NCBI GenBank assembly: GCA_018827205.1
Contig: JAHJXZ010000083.1
Coordinates: forward strand, 1 to 35,029
DNA: 35,029 nucleotides
Direction: 5' to 3'
Source: Gammaproteobacteria bacterium
Lineage (GTDB): Bacteria > Pseudomonadota > Gammaproteobacteria > Pseudomonadales > Pseudomonadaceae
Part shown: positions 8,166-15,761 of the stretch, in pieces
How the letters are laid out: every line of letters starts with the position of its first letter
Position numbering within the stretch: the first letter of the stretch is position 1
Translations under genes and position numbers: made by a program
The notes under the pieces: generated by a model
Database searches by the model: none
Seen by the model: only the letters and a program-made list of their open reading frames with translations
What the model was told of the DNA's origin: nothing

Positions 8166-8566
8166 TGTGGTGCTCCTGTGTTGCGCTGCATTTCCTGTTT
8201 CAGGCTGTTGGTGCTTTTGCGCATTTCGTCATTGACCACCTTGGCCTTGGTCGCCTGTGACTTGGCCAGGGCCAGCTCGGCTTCAACCCGTGACTGATCC
8301 GCCAGGCGCTCTGCCAGCAGCATCTCTTCACGCTGCACCGCGGCATTGGCGGCAGTGAGCTTCTCCCGCGCGACGCCCAATTCCGGCGAGGCATAGTCGG
8401 CCACACGTGCCTGCTCGGCATTGCTGATCGCCGACTCGGCGGCTTGTAACGCCTGGCTCGGCGGCAGTGGCGGTGAGGCGCAGGCGCTGAGCATCAGCAA
8501 CCCGGCGCAAAGGCCGGCAAAACGCAACGCAGCCATGCCATCGACAATGGATGAAGTCCTGTTCAT
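8162..8566 (-). CDS. DUF4398 lipoprotein
   Basis: This 134-residue protein has a signal peptide with lipobox L-S-A-C (Cys29), followed by a Pro-rich linker and a long Ala/Glu/Lys-rich helix typical of DUF4398. The ATG at 8566 was chosen because it begins the signal peptide; a longer frame to 8671 adds residues that would bury it. It overlaps the downstream OmpA-DUF4398 gene by four bases, suggesting that the products work together at the cell envelope. Its helix resembles the N-terminal part of that neighbour, consistent with duplication. Function unknown. Confidence 0.78.
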   Translation of the reverse strand: MNRTSSIVDGMAALRFAGLCAGLLMLSACASPPLPPSQALQAAESAISNAEQARVADYASPELGVAREKLTAANAAVQREEMLLAERLADQSRVEAELALAKSQATKAKVVNDEMRKSTNSLKQEMQRNTGAPQ

Positions 8567-8693
8567 AGGAATGTCCTCAAAAACAATTACGGATGAGCAC
8601 GGCGCAGCGTTCGCCGCGTACGCGCCCAGGTGGGCTAGGCCACTGCGCTCTATCAGCGCGGCAGACAGCATTCTCGGGTGTTGGGGTCAGGGC

Positions 8694-8804
8694 CTATGGC
8701 ATGGCGCTCTGCGCCAGGCTCATGGCAATCAGCAGGCTGCACACGGCGAGGACGGCATAGGAAATGGCAAACGCCAGCAAGAGCGGGCGGTAATGGATTT
8801 TCAT
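8694..8804 (-). CDS. 36-residue membrane peptide
   Basis: A short frame encodes MKIHYRPLLLAFAISY followed by a hydrophobic segment to residue 33, predicted as one transmembrane helix. A GGAG ribosome binding site sits about 7 bases before the ATG, which supports translation more than length does. A positively charged N-terminus suggests an N-in orientation. I do not recognise the family and give no function. Confidence 0.5.
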   Translation of the reverse strand: MKIHYRPLLLAFAISYAVLAVCSLLIAMSLAQSAMP

Positions 8805-9013
8805 CACGTATCTCCGACGATTCATGCACAGGCAAGTAGAGGCTGAACTCCGGCTTGCAACGCTGCACTCGCCCCACAGTTGCAGCTCGCCGGGAGCGAC
8901 AATCGCATCTCGGCGAATGCCTGTCGGTACGCTGGCGCGCATAGCCGCATTCCTCAAACCTGCGTACGCCGGCGCACAGACACGCCCGTGAGCGGCGCCT
9001 AAGCTGGCGTCTC

Positions 9014-9030
9014 AACCGTCGACGACGGTT
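9014..9030. repeat. Small inverted repeat in the leader of the broken glycine-rich gene
   Basis: AACCGTC and GACGGTT form a 7-base stem with a 3-base loop. It is followed at once by three near-copies of CAGGAT, the last of which runs into the AGGAG ribosome binding site at 9044-9048. It could shape the leader RNA; no function is shown. Confidence 0.3.
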
Positions 9031-9055
9031 CAGGATCAGGATCAGGAGCAGCACG

Positions 9056-9589
9056 ATGGACCTCTACCGTCACCACGTATGAGGCTTCTTTACCCAGCGC
9101 AGCACCGCCGAACAGGCGTTGGCCCAGTTGATTCAGCGCGGCATGCACAGCGAACAACTGCAGATAGTCGCCGGCAACGCGGATGCTCCTCCCGCCCCTG
9201 CACCTCAGGCGAAAAGCAGCAAGGTGCTCAGGGACATGCTGATCGACATCAGCATCGGTGCCGGGATTGGTATCGGCATCGGTGCCTTGATCGAGGTCGC
9301 TCTGCTGGTCAGCAATGTCAGCCTGCTCAGCGCCAGCCCAGTGCTGGCGCCACTCGCGCTGATAGGCATGGGAGCGTTTATCGGCGGTTTTCTCGGCAGC
9401 GTAATTGGCGCCTCAGCGGCCCCAGGCCAGCATCGAGGGCGCTTTGCCAAGTTGGTGAACAACGCCATTACCCACAGTGATGTGGTGCTGGTGGCACAGA
9501 CTCACAACGAGCAGGAAACCAGCATGGCCCGTGAGGTGATCAAGGCCACAGCAGGCTTGGTCAAGGACATCAACATGGCCACTGCCTAG
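9056..9589 (+). pseudogene. Glycine-rich membrane protein gene interrupted by an early TGA
   Basis: An ideal AGGAG (9044-9048) stands 7 bases before the ATG at 9056, which reads MDLYRHHV and then TGA at 9080-9082. The same frame then stays open to 9589. The continuing protein has a soluble N-terminal part, a Pro/Ala linker and a glycine-zipper hydrophobic region (G-A-G-I-G-I-G-I-G, then a second helix with G-A-F-I-G-G-F-L-G), and a C-terminal part ending near D-I-N-M-A-T-A. Internal starts (TTG 9119, ATG 9149) could still give a shorter protein. Either a recent nonsense mutation, a sequencing error or a mis-called start explains this. I know no function; glycine-zipper proteins are often envelope or stress proteins. 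Confidence 0.6.
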
Positions 9590-9624
9590 AGCCGCAGACA
9601 CAGACGCAGCGTTGAACTCAGGCC

Positions 9625-10353
9625 CTACTCAGTCAGGGTCAGCAGAATATCGGCATACCAGGTGCAATTGAGCCCCAAAGCCTCGTCCACCTCGATATCC
9701 CGACTGCCCAGATCGAGCCGCGCCGAATGCACGCCCAGCAGCACCCAAGGCAATTCATCCGCGTCACTGTTCGGTATGCGCATGACCACCGGCGCGCCAC
9801 TGGTGCCGCGGTGCGTACGCGCATCGGTGAGAAAGTAACCCTGGCCCTGAAAACGCAGGCCGAATGACGACGCCACCACGGCATGCCGCACCACCGCGAT
9901 ATGGTGCAGGGTGTCGTGAAACCCCAGAGGGAAGCCCACCACCAGCAACGAGGTGCCAACTTCCACCGGGGTTTGCGGCTGCAGCAGGTGCTCCGGGGTA
10001 AAGGCGTGATAGACCATGCTCTTAGGCAGCGCTGCGCGTTCAATTTCCAGCACGGCCACATCGACCTCACCGGCGCCATCGCAGCCCTGCCGCCAGAGGC
10101 TCTGGCCGTCACGATAGAGCGGCATGGAGAAGCCGGTGGTCTGCGCCACATTGTGCAGATCGGTGTGCACTTCGATCTCGACCCGATCAGGAAAGTGCTG
10201 GCTCGGCTCATCGAACATCACATGCCGACTGCTCACTAGAAACAGGCGCTCATCACGGGCGAAGTAAAAGCCGCTGGCATTGGTCAGCAACTGCTCACCG
10301 GCATACGTACAGACACGTGCCGCAGTCAGCAGCACAGGTTCGATCATCGACAT
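9625..10353 (-). CDS. Trypsin-like serine protease, probably cytoplasmic
   Basis: This 242-residue protein has a complete chymotrypsin/trypsin-fold triad: His44 in L-V-S-S-R-H-V, Asp98 in E-V-D-V-A-V-L-E-I and Ser185 in R-G-T-S-G-A-P-V. I see no signal peptide, transmembrane segment or PDZ domain, unlike DegP/DegS. The start at 10353 follows an AAGGA site, and a longer frame to 10440 adds unlikely residues. The gene stands alone, convergent with the glycine-rich gene. Target unknown; similar stand-alone proteases may act in stress or defence, but nothing here shows that. Confidence 0.75.
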   Translation of the reverse strand: MSMIEPVLLTAARVCTYAGEQLLTNASGFYFARDERLFLVSSRHVMFDEPSQHFPDRVEIEVHTDLHNVAQTTGFSMPLYRDGQSLWRQGCDGAGEVDVAVLEIERAALPKSMVYHAFTPEHLLQPQTPVEVGTSLLVVGFPLGFHDTLHHIAVVRHAVVASSFGLRFQGQGYFLTDARTHRGTSGAPVVMRIPNSDADELPWVLLGVHSARLDLGSRDIEVDEALGLNCTWYADILLTLTE

Positions 10354-10413
10354 TGCGGCATATCCTTGAGGTGGCGAAAGGCGTCCAGAACAGGCCCATG
10401 TGACCCTAACAAG

Positions 10414-10601
10414 CCGTTGAGAAACTACCTGCGTTGGCAATCCTGCGTTAAAAACAGGCTCGGCAAGCCGCTTGCGGCTAATGCGCTTCAGTGCGACCCG
10501 AAGGGCAAGTGAAACGAGTCATGCTCATTTACAGCTCGCAAACTCCGCTTCCTCGCATGTTTTTGCCTTGTTTTGCCTGCCTCGCATACGTTTCTCAACG
10601 G
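10414..10601. repeat. MITE-like element with 12-base inverted ends
   Basis: CCGTTGAGAAAC at 10414-10425 and its exact complement GTTTCTCAACGG at 10590-10601 bound 188 bases in an otherwise gene-free gap of about 450 bases (10354-10807). Inside are a short hairpin (AGCCGC-TT-GCGGCT, 10466-10479) and no credible coding frame. Size, ends and position fit a miniature inverted-repeat or dispersed intergenic element. It also looks familiar to me from other Pseudomonas genomes, but I cannot check copy number. No clear target-site duplication is visible. The rest of the gap to 10807 shows only the start signals of the next gene. Confidence 0.5.
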
Positions 10602-10807
10602 GCCTGCGAAGTAGAGCAATTGCCACGCCACATCAGCTGCGGCGCGGCAATCAGACTAGCGGCGAAGCGATAGGGCGTCGGTACGCCAGCCCGCATAAGC
10701 GCTGTAACGCACCGACTGGTTGTCGCCAGCCATGACAAGCTGATCTGAGCACAATTCCGTTCTGACCGTATAACCGGCCCAGACCGGCAACCTCAGGAGC
10801 ACCGTAC

Positions 10808-11023
10808 ATGAGCAGACCTCTTGCTGAAATCATCCAGAAAAACTGGCGCAAACTGGCCGGCTTGGCCCTGATCGTTTGGGACGAGCTGACCCTGGATGAA
10901 CTGATCAAATCCGAAGGCGATGCGCAGAAACTGACCAATCTGGTGCAGCAGCGCTATGACATGCCCCGCGAGGACGCCAGCAAACAGGTCATGAGTTTCT
11001 TCGAAAGGCACCGCACCAGTTAA
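10808..11023 (+). CDS. CsbD-like small stress protein
   Basis: A 71-residue acidic-basic soluble protein with an N-W-R-K-L-A-G start and the D-A-Q-K-L-T-N-L-V-Q-Q-R-Y segment seen in Pseudomonas CsbD-like proteins (residues about 12-60). A CAGGAG ribosome binding site precedes the ATG. CsbD-like proteins are made under general stress and their biochemical role is unknown. It is a single-gene unit beside the MITE-like repeat. Confidence 0.7.
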   Translation: MSRPLAEIIQKNWRKLAGLALIVWDELTLDELIKSEGDAQKLTNLVQQRYDMPREDASKQVMSFFERHRTS

Positions 11024-11052
11024 CTGCACACGAACGCCGCCAGACGCAGGTC

Positions 11053-11625
11053 TTACTTCAAGCGGTAGCGCGCCAGCTCAGCCGGCGTCAGCACACGCAT
11101 GCGCGACGGTTCAGTGCTGTTGATTACGTCAAGCAGCGCCGAGGGAATCTGCATTTCATTGAAATAAGCAGCCTGAGAGGCCCGACTCGCCCCTAAGGCG
11201 GATGTCGAATGTACCGAATCACTGCCCGCATAATACGGCCGGTGAATACCCACATAACCGCGTACAGTTTTAGCGTGCCCGGCCGCCAGCAGGTACACAC
11301 AACTACCCTGGCACACCCCGGTGGACGGCACCAGAGCATCGAAGCCGGTTTCACGCAGCAAGCGCCCAATGCGGATGGCCTCGGATACGCTGCCGCCAAT
11401 GCTGTCGAGCATGACGATCTTCTTCGCATACTTGCCGGGGTTGGCTTTGATGCCCTTGAGCAGCAGCTCGTAATCGCCAGGCGTAATATCCTCGGAGACC
11501 TTGGCCACGAGAATCAGCCCGAGGCTTTTGTGCTGCCCAGCCTGCACCTCGACCTTGGCCAACGCAGCGCTCGAACACAGTACTGCTACGCAGATAATCA
11601 CAAACTGAAACACAGTACGGCTCAT
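11053..11625 (-). CDS. Periplasmic ClpP/crotonase-like protein
   Basis: This 190-residue protein has a signal peptide (residues 1-23, ending ALA) and a ClpP-like fold signature: L-D-S-I-G-G-S-V-S-E-A (73-83), then C-Q-G-S-C-V-Y-L-L-A-A-G (105-116), and V-G-I-H-R-P-Y-Y (125-132). Ser108 and His128 sit where the ClpP-family catalytic serine and histidine lie; the acidic third residue is not clear. Two cysteines flank the serine and could form a disulfide. It belongs to the predicted periplasmic group COG3904, whose substrates are unknown. It is a single gene, and I infer export from the signal peptide. Confidence 0.72.
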   Translation of the reverse strand: MSRTVFQFVIICVAVLCSSAALAKVEVQAGQHKSLGLILVAKVSEDITPGDYELLLKGIKANPGKYAKKIVMLDSIGGSVSEAIRIGRLLRETGFDALVPSTGVCQGSCVYLLAAGHAKTVRGYVGIHRPYYAGSDSVHSTSALGASRASQAAYFNEMQIPSALLDVINSTEPSRMRVLTPAELARYRLK

Positions 11626-11793
11626 AAACCCGGTAAATCCTTAAGCGATGCGGTCAACGAATGGGCGAAGATACCTGTTGCCGGGCAATCGCGCATAATT
11701 TGCAGCGTTTGCCGCATGCTTCGACACCCTGGCCTGCCCTACCCGTAAGCAACGCCGCTACCACCCGCTCAAGTGAGAATTCCCGTGGCTCCG

Positions 11794-12330
11794 ATGTTCG
11801 AAATCCAGCAGCGCACTCCTGAAACCTACCGCCAGCAAACCCGCCGCAGCACCCTGACCATCGCGGCAATCTTTGTCGCCCTGGCCATGCTGCTATCGAG
11901 CAGCGCCGTACTGCTGTTCGGCACCCCAGGCGGCGACAACTTTCGCTGGAACCTCGGTGGGGTTATCGCTGCATTAATGCTCACCGTAGCTCTGGTGCGC
12001 GTGCTGCTGTGGCCACAGCCTTTTATGGCCGCCGCCGTATACGGCTGGCGCCTGAAACGCAGCCTGATGCGCATCACCAATCTGATGCACCACGTCAAAG
12101 CCGGCGTCGCCGCCCGCGACCCAGCTGCCATGCAGCTGCTGCGCTTCTACCACCTGGGCCTGACCCAGATGCACCAGCTGGACGGCAACACCAGCTCCCT
12201 CAGTGAAGTGGTGGCGGAAATTAATCAGCACAAGGAGCGCATGGAGGAGCTGGGCATGGATACCGATCAACCTCGACTGAACCCCGACTGGATCGATGCC
12301 GTCAGGAAAATCACGCCGCTACCCGGTTAA
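11794..12330 (+). CDS. DUF3087 inner-membrane protein
   Basis: This 178-residue protein has two transmembrane segments (about residues 23-45 and 55-75) followed by a soluble part with R-F-Y-H-L-G-L-T-Q-M-H-Q-L-D-G-N (about 117-132), a signature of the DUF3087 family. The ATG at 11794 begins the conserved M-F-E-I-Q; a GTG at 11773 adds seven residues. Function is unknown. It stands alone, divergent from the ClpP-like gene. Confidence 0.75.
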   Translation: MFEIQQRTPETYRQQTRRSTLTIAAIFVALAMLLSSSAVLLFGTPGGDNFRWNLGGVIAALMLTVALVRVLLWPQPFMAAAVYGWRLKRSLMRITNLMHHVKAGVAARDPAAMQLLRFYHLGLTQMHQLDGNTSSLSEVVAEINQHKERMEELGMDTDQPRLNPDWIDAVRKITPLPG

Positions 12331-12469
12331 CCATTGCCACCACTGATACGCGTTGGCCACTACGCATTTTTATGGCGTACTAGCCCGCTCAAGTAGATGA
12401 ACCCTACCTGATCACCAACCGATTTGATTCACCCCAGTCATTTATCTCAAGCATCTGCAGGTAGTTCAC

Positions 12470-14408
12470 ATGCGCGCCCATCGCGTCTATCAGCACCTGA
12501 TGACCTTGCTGCTGCTCAGCATGGTCTGGCTGGCGCTGCCAGCCTGGTCGGCTGAAGACGTATTGGACGTCACCGCGATGCCGGACGGCCCACTGTCGCT
12601 CACCGCGTTTGTTGCGCTGCTAGAAGACCCTGAAGGCAGCCTGACGCGGGCAGAGGTCCAAACACCGACGCAGGCTGCACGCTTCAAGACTGACTTACCG
12701 GCCAGCAGCTCCCTGGCACTCGGGTTTACTCGCTCGGCTACTGGCTACTCCTGACCCTGCGCAACAGCAGCGCAGCGCCAGTTGAACGCATGCTGGTAGT
12801 CGATAACCCGCGAATCTCGCATATTCAGGCGCACGTGCCCGACGCTCATGGTGACTACCGGATCATCAGCACGGGCAGCGACACCGCCACCCCGCGGGTC
12901 TATCCCAACCGCAACTTCGTCTTCCCTCTCACCTTGCCGCCTGCCAGCGAGCAAGTGCTGTACCTGCGTATAGAGTCGAGCATCGGCTTACTGATTCCGC
13001 TGCAGCTTTGGTCGCCGTCAGCTTTCCACGCGCATGAGCGTAACGACTATCTGGCCCAGGCCTGGTACTTCGGCATTGCCAGCGCCATGATCCTGTTCAA
13101 CCTGATGCTGTTCTTCGCCCTGCGCGACCGTATTTACCTGCTCTAGGTAGCCTTTGTCAGCAGCTTGGCCTGCACATTGGCGATCAAGAACGGTCTGGTC
13201 GGTGAGCTGTTTTCGGGCGGAACAATGCTTGATTCAAATATCGCCTACTACTGCGGCGCATCGCTGACGGTGAGCGCACTGATGCTGTTCATGCGGCGCA
13301 TGCTGCATACCGCTCAGCTCATGCCGCGCGTGGATCGCCTGCTGCAAGGGCTGATCGTTCTGTTCCTGCTCACCCCAGTGGCCTTCGCTCTGGCCCTGCC
13401 CATGCTGGCCCGCGGGGCAGTCATGCTGTACCTGGGCAACGTGCTGATAGTGCTGGTAGTCGTGGTGGCCTGCGCCCTCAAGCGCCAGCGCAGCGCCTAC
13501 TTCTTCCTGGCTGCTTTTGCTTTGCTGATGCTCGGCGGTGCGACAACCACACTAAGAGCGATGGGTATCGTCCCCACTAACGCCTTTACAGTGGATGCCA
13601 TCCAGTTGGGTTCAGCACTGGAAATGCTCCTGCTGGCTTTTGCCCTGGCCGACCGTTTCAATGTGATGCGCCGTGAAAAAGCCAAGGTTCAGGCCGAATT
13701 ACTGCAGGCGCAACAACAGCTGGTGGATACCCTGCAAAGCTCCGAACGCAAGCTTGAACAGCGCGTAGCGCAGCGTACCGATGAACTGCAACTGCTCAAT
13801 AGCAAGCTTGAAGCCCTGAGCCTGACCGATAGCCTGACTGGCATCGCCAACCGCCGTCACTTCGACAGCATCCTGCAGCAGGAATGGCAGCGCGCCCAAC
13901 GCCTGAACCATCCCCTGGCACTGGCCATACTCGATGTCGATTGGTTCAAGCCGTACAACGATCACTACGGCCATCCCGCCGGCGATGTCTGCCTGCGGCA
14001 GATCGCGCAAGCACTTGCCGCCACGGTATGCCGTTCCAGCGATCTAGTGGCGCGCTATGGCGGTGAAGAATTTGTCTTTATCACACCGATGACCAATGCC
14101 ACTGGTGCACTGGATATTGCAGAGAGGGTCGTAGAAGCAGTGGCCGCTCTGGAGCTACCACACGCCCGCTCACCCATAGGCCAAGTAACCGTAAGTATCG
14201 GTGTGGTATCGATCCCCCTAACGCTGAGAGTAGCGCTGAAGTGCTGCTGCAGCGTGCGGATGCCGCGCTCTACCAGGCCAAAACCCAGGGCCGCAATCGA
14301 GCAGAACTGGCGGCGGATAACGCGCGCTCACGCGAAGATCAAGACCCAAAGTGCTGCCCTGTGATTCAACGCCGCGCGTCGTATTTAGCGACTGCGGGTA
14401 ATGAATAA
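12470..14408 (+). pseudogene. Membrane diguanylate cyclase (7TMR-DISM plus GGDEF), broken in three places
   Basis: Three adjoining frames make one gene when joined. Residues at the start carry a signal peptide and a 7TMR-DISM extracellular domain; a base is missing near 12738, where G-F-T-R-S-A must continue as Y-W-L-L-L-T-L-R-N. An in-frame TAG at 13144-13146 follows R-I-Y-L-L, in the first helices of the seven-helix membrane domain. After that come the remaining helices, a coiled coil (about 13670-13800) and a GGDEF domain with R-Y-G-G-E-E-F (14053 region), so the active-site loop is intact. Near 14214 a run of five C instead of six shifts the frame; restored, the end reads A-A-L-Y-Q-A-K-T-Q-G-R-N-R and stops at 14408. 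It would have made cyclic di-GMP at the inner membrane. With three lesions it is very likely inactive. Confidence 0.85.
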
Positions 14409-14515
14409 GCCCAGGCTCTGCGGTGATTGCTTAGCCCCCACAGGCAAATTTCGCTCCTGCATACAGCCTTTGATCGCAAGCATTTGAAAGCATGCGAAAA
14501 ATTTCAACCCAGGGG

Positions 14516-14544
14516 TTCGCCAAACGCACTTCTGCTGTTATCAT
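14516..14544 (+). promoter_or_regulatory. Promoter of tRNA-Ser
   Basis: TATCAT at 14539-14544 is 12 bases before the tRNA and 17 bases after TTCGCC (14516-14521). The -10 is good and the -35 is partial. The GC-rich stretch just after the -10 resembles the discriminator of stringently controlled tRNA promoters. Confidence 0.5.
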
Positions 14545-14556
14545 GCGCGCCGCCAC

Positions 14557-14646
14557 GGGAAGATGCCGGAGTGGCCGAACGGGACGGATTCGAAATCCGT
14601 TGTGTTAGCGATAGCACCTAGGGTTCAAATCCCTATCTTCCCGCCA
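14557..14646 (+). tRNA. tRNA-Ser(CGA)
   Basis: A 90-base class II tRNA with acceptor stem GGGAAGA/TCTTCCC, discriminator G and encoded CCA. The anticodon stem ACGGA/TCCGT encloses TTCGAAA, giving anticodon CGA at 14591-14593. The variable arm is long, as in all serine tRNAs, and the T arm reads GGTTCAAAT. It reads UCG codons. Confidence 0.95.
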
Positions 14647-14659
14647 TATTGCAGTACTG

Positions 14660-14694
14660 AAGCCCCTGACTTTCCAGCAAAGTCAGGGGCTTTT
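14660..14694 (+). terminator. Terminator after tRNA-Ser
   Basis: GCCCCTGACTTT and AAAGTCAGGGGC form a 12-base perfect stem around a short loop, followed by TTTT. It begins about 15 bases after the tRNA CCA end. Confidence 0.85.
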
Positions 14695-14747
14695 CCGTTT
14701 CAGGTCGGTCAAAACATATCGAACGCTCGATGTAAGCCGAAACCCAC

Positions 14748-14771
14748 AAAAAAGGGGCGCCGTAGCGCCCC
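14748..14771 (-). terminator. Terminator of purC
   Basis: On the minus strand GGGGCGC-TACG-GCGCCCC is followed by six T. It lies about 34 bases downstream of the purC stop, so purC transcription ends here and does not run into the tRNA region. Confidence 0.85.
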
Positions 14772-14804
14772 TATGTGTCGCGGTTACCCGCGTAATGCAC
14801 CCGT

Positions 14805-15674
14805 TTAGTCAGTCAGCCGGGTCAGGGCTTCGCGGTATTTGTCCGCGGTTTTCTGCGCAACGTCGACAGGCACGGCGGGGGCTGGCGGCTCTTTATTCCA
14901 GCCGGTGGATTCCAGCCAGTCGCGTACAAACTGTTTATCGAAGCTTGGCGGATTCTTGCCTTCTGCGTAGCTGTCCGCCGGCCAGAAGCGGCTGGAATCT
15001 GGGGTCAGGGCTTCGTCCATCAGGGTCAGGGTGCCGTCTTCATCGAGGCCGAATTCGAACTTGGTGTCGGCGATGATGATGCCACGCGTGGCTGCGTATT
15101 CCACCGCTGCGCTGTAAAGGGCAATGGAGGTTTCGCGCACTTTGGCGGCCAGTTCTGCGCCGATGATCGCTTCGCACTGCTCGAAACTGATGTTCTCGTC
15201 GTGGTCGCCAACGGCGGCCTTGGTCGAGGGGGTGAAGATTGGCTGCGGCAGCTTGGCCGCTTCCTTAAGGCCCGCCGGCAATTGGATGCCGCAGACGGTG
15301 CCGCTCTTCTGGTATTCCTTCCAGCCTGAGCCAACGATATAGCCACGTACGATAGCTTCCACCGCGACCGGTTTGAGGCGCTTGGCGACCACTGCGCGGC
15401 CTTCAACGAGGTGTAATTCTGCCGCAGGAACGATGTCTTCGACCTTGTCGCCAGTGAAGTGGTTGGGCACCAGATCCTTGAGCTTGTTGAACCAGAAATT
15501 GGAGATGGCGGTGAGAATCTTGCCCTTTTCCGGGATCGGCTCGTTGAGGATCACGTCGAATGCCGAAAGGCGGTCGGTGGCGACCATCAGCATGCGTTTG
15601 TCGTCGATCTCGTAAAGATCACGGACTTTGCCCGAATAGATTTTCTTCAGGCTCAGGGTGGTGGCTGTGCTCAT
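14805..15674 (-). CDS. purC: SAICAR synthase (long form)
   Basis: This 289-residue enzyme joins aspartate to CAIR in purine synthesis, using [15 protein letters not shown] (residues about 10-21) is the nucleotide-binding hairpin; D-R-L-S-A-F-D (about 37-43), G-Y-I-V-G-S-G-W (about 106-113) and D-T-K-F-E-F-G-L-D (about 205-213) are family signatures. It is the long form, similar to yeast Ade1 and betaproteobacterial enzymes. P. aeruginosa PurC at this locus is, from memory, a short form of about 236 residues with a different start. I chose the ATG at 15674, just before S-T-A-T-T-L; the frame runs up to 15701. A hairpin separates it from bamC upstream. Confidence 0.9.
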   Translation of the reverse strand: MSTATTLSLKKIYSGKVRDLYEIDDKRMLMVATDRLSAFDVILNEPIPEKGKILTAISNFWFNKLKDLVPNHFTGDKVEDIVPAAELHLVEGRAVVAKRLKPVAVEAIVRGYIVGSGWKEYQKSGTVCGIQLPAGLKEAAKLPQPIFTPSTKAAVGDHDENISFEQCEAIIGAELAAKVRETSIALYSAAVEYAATRGIIIADTKFEFGLDEDGTLTLMDEALTPDSSRFWPADSYAEGKNPPSFDKQFVRDWLESTGWNKEPPAPAVPVDVAQKTADKYREALTRLTD

Positions 15675-15705
15675 GTCGGAATTTCCGCCTTTGGTAAACA
15701 AAACA

Positions 15706-15728
15706 GGCGAAACCCGCCGGGTTTCGCC
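15706..15728 (-). terminator. Hairpin between bamC and purC
   Basis: GGCGAAACCC and GGGTTTCGCC make a perfect 10-base stem with a 3-base loop; on the minus strand a T-rich TGTTTTGTTTA follows. It terminates or attenuates dapA-bamC transcripts before purC. Confidence 0.65.
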
Positions 15729-15761
15729 TATTGGTAGTGCCGGTGCAGCAGTTGCCTGCTG

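Noticed and set aside
8421-8846. Plus-strand open frame over the DUF4398 start
   Set aside because: No ribosome site and no family signature; the minus-strand lipoprotein signal peptide is convincing.
12361-12380. Short TACGC/GCGTA inverted repeat before the broken cyclase gene
   Set aside because: Five-base arms around a nine-base loop with no T-run is too weak to call a terminator or operator.
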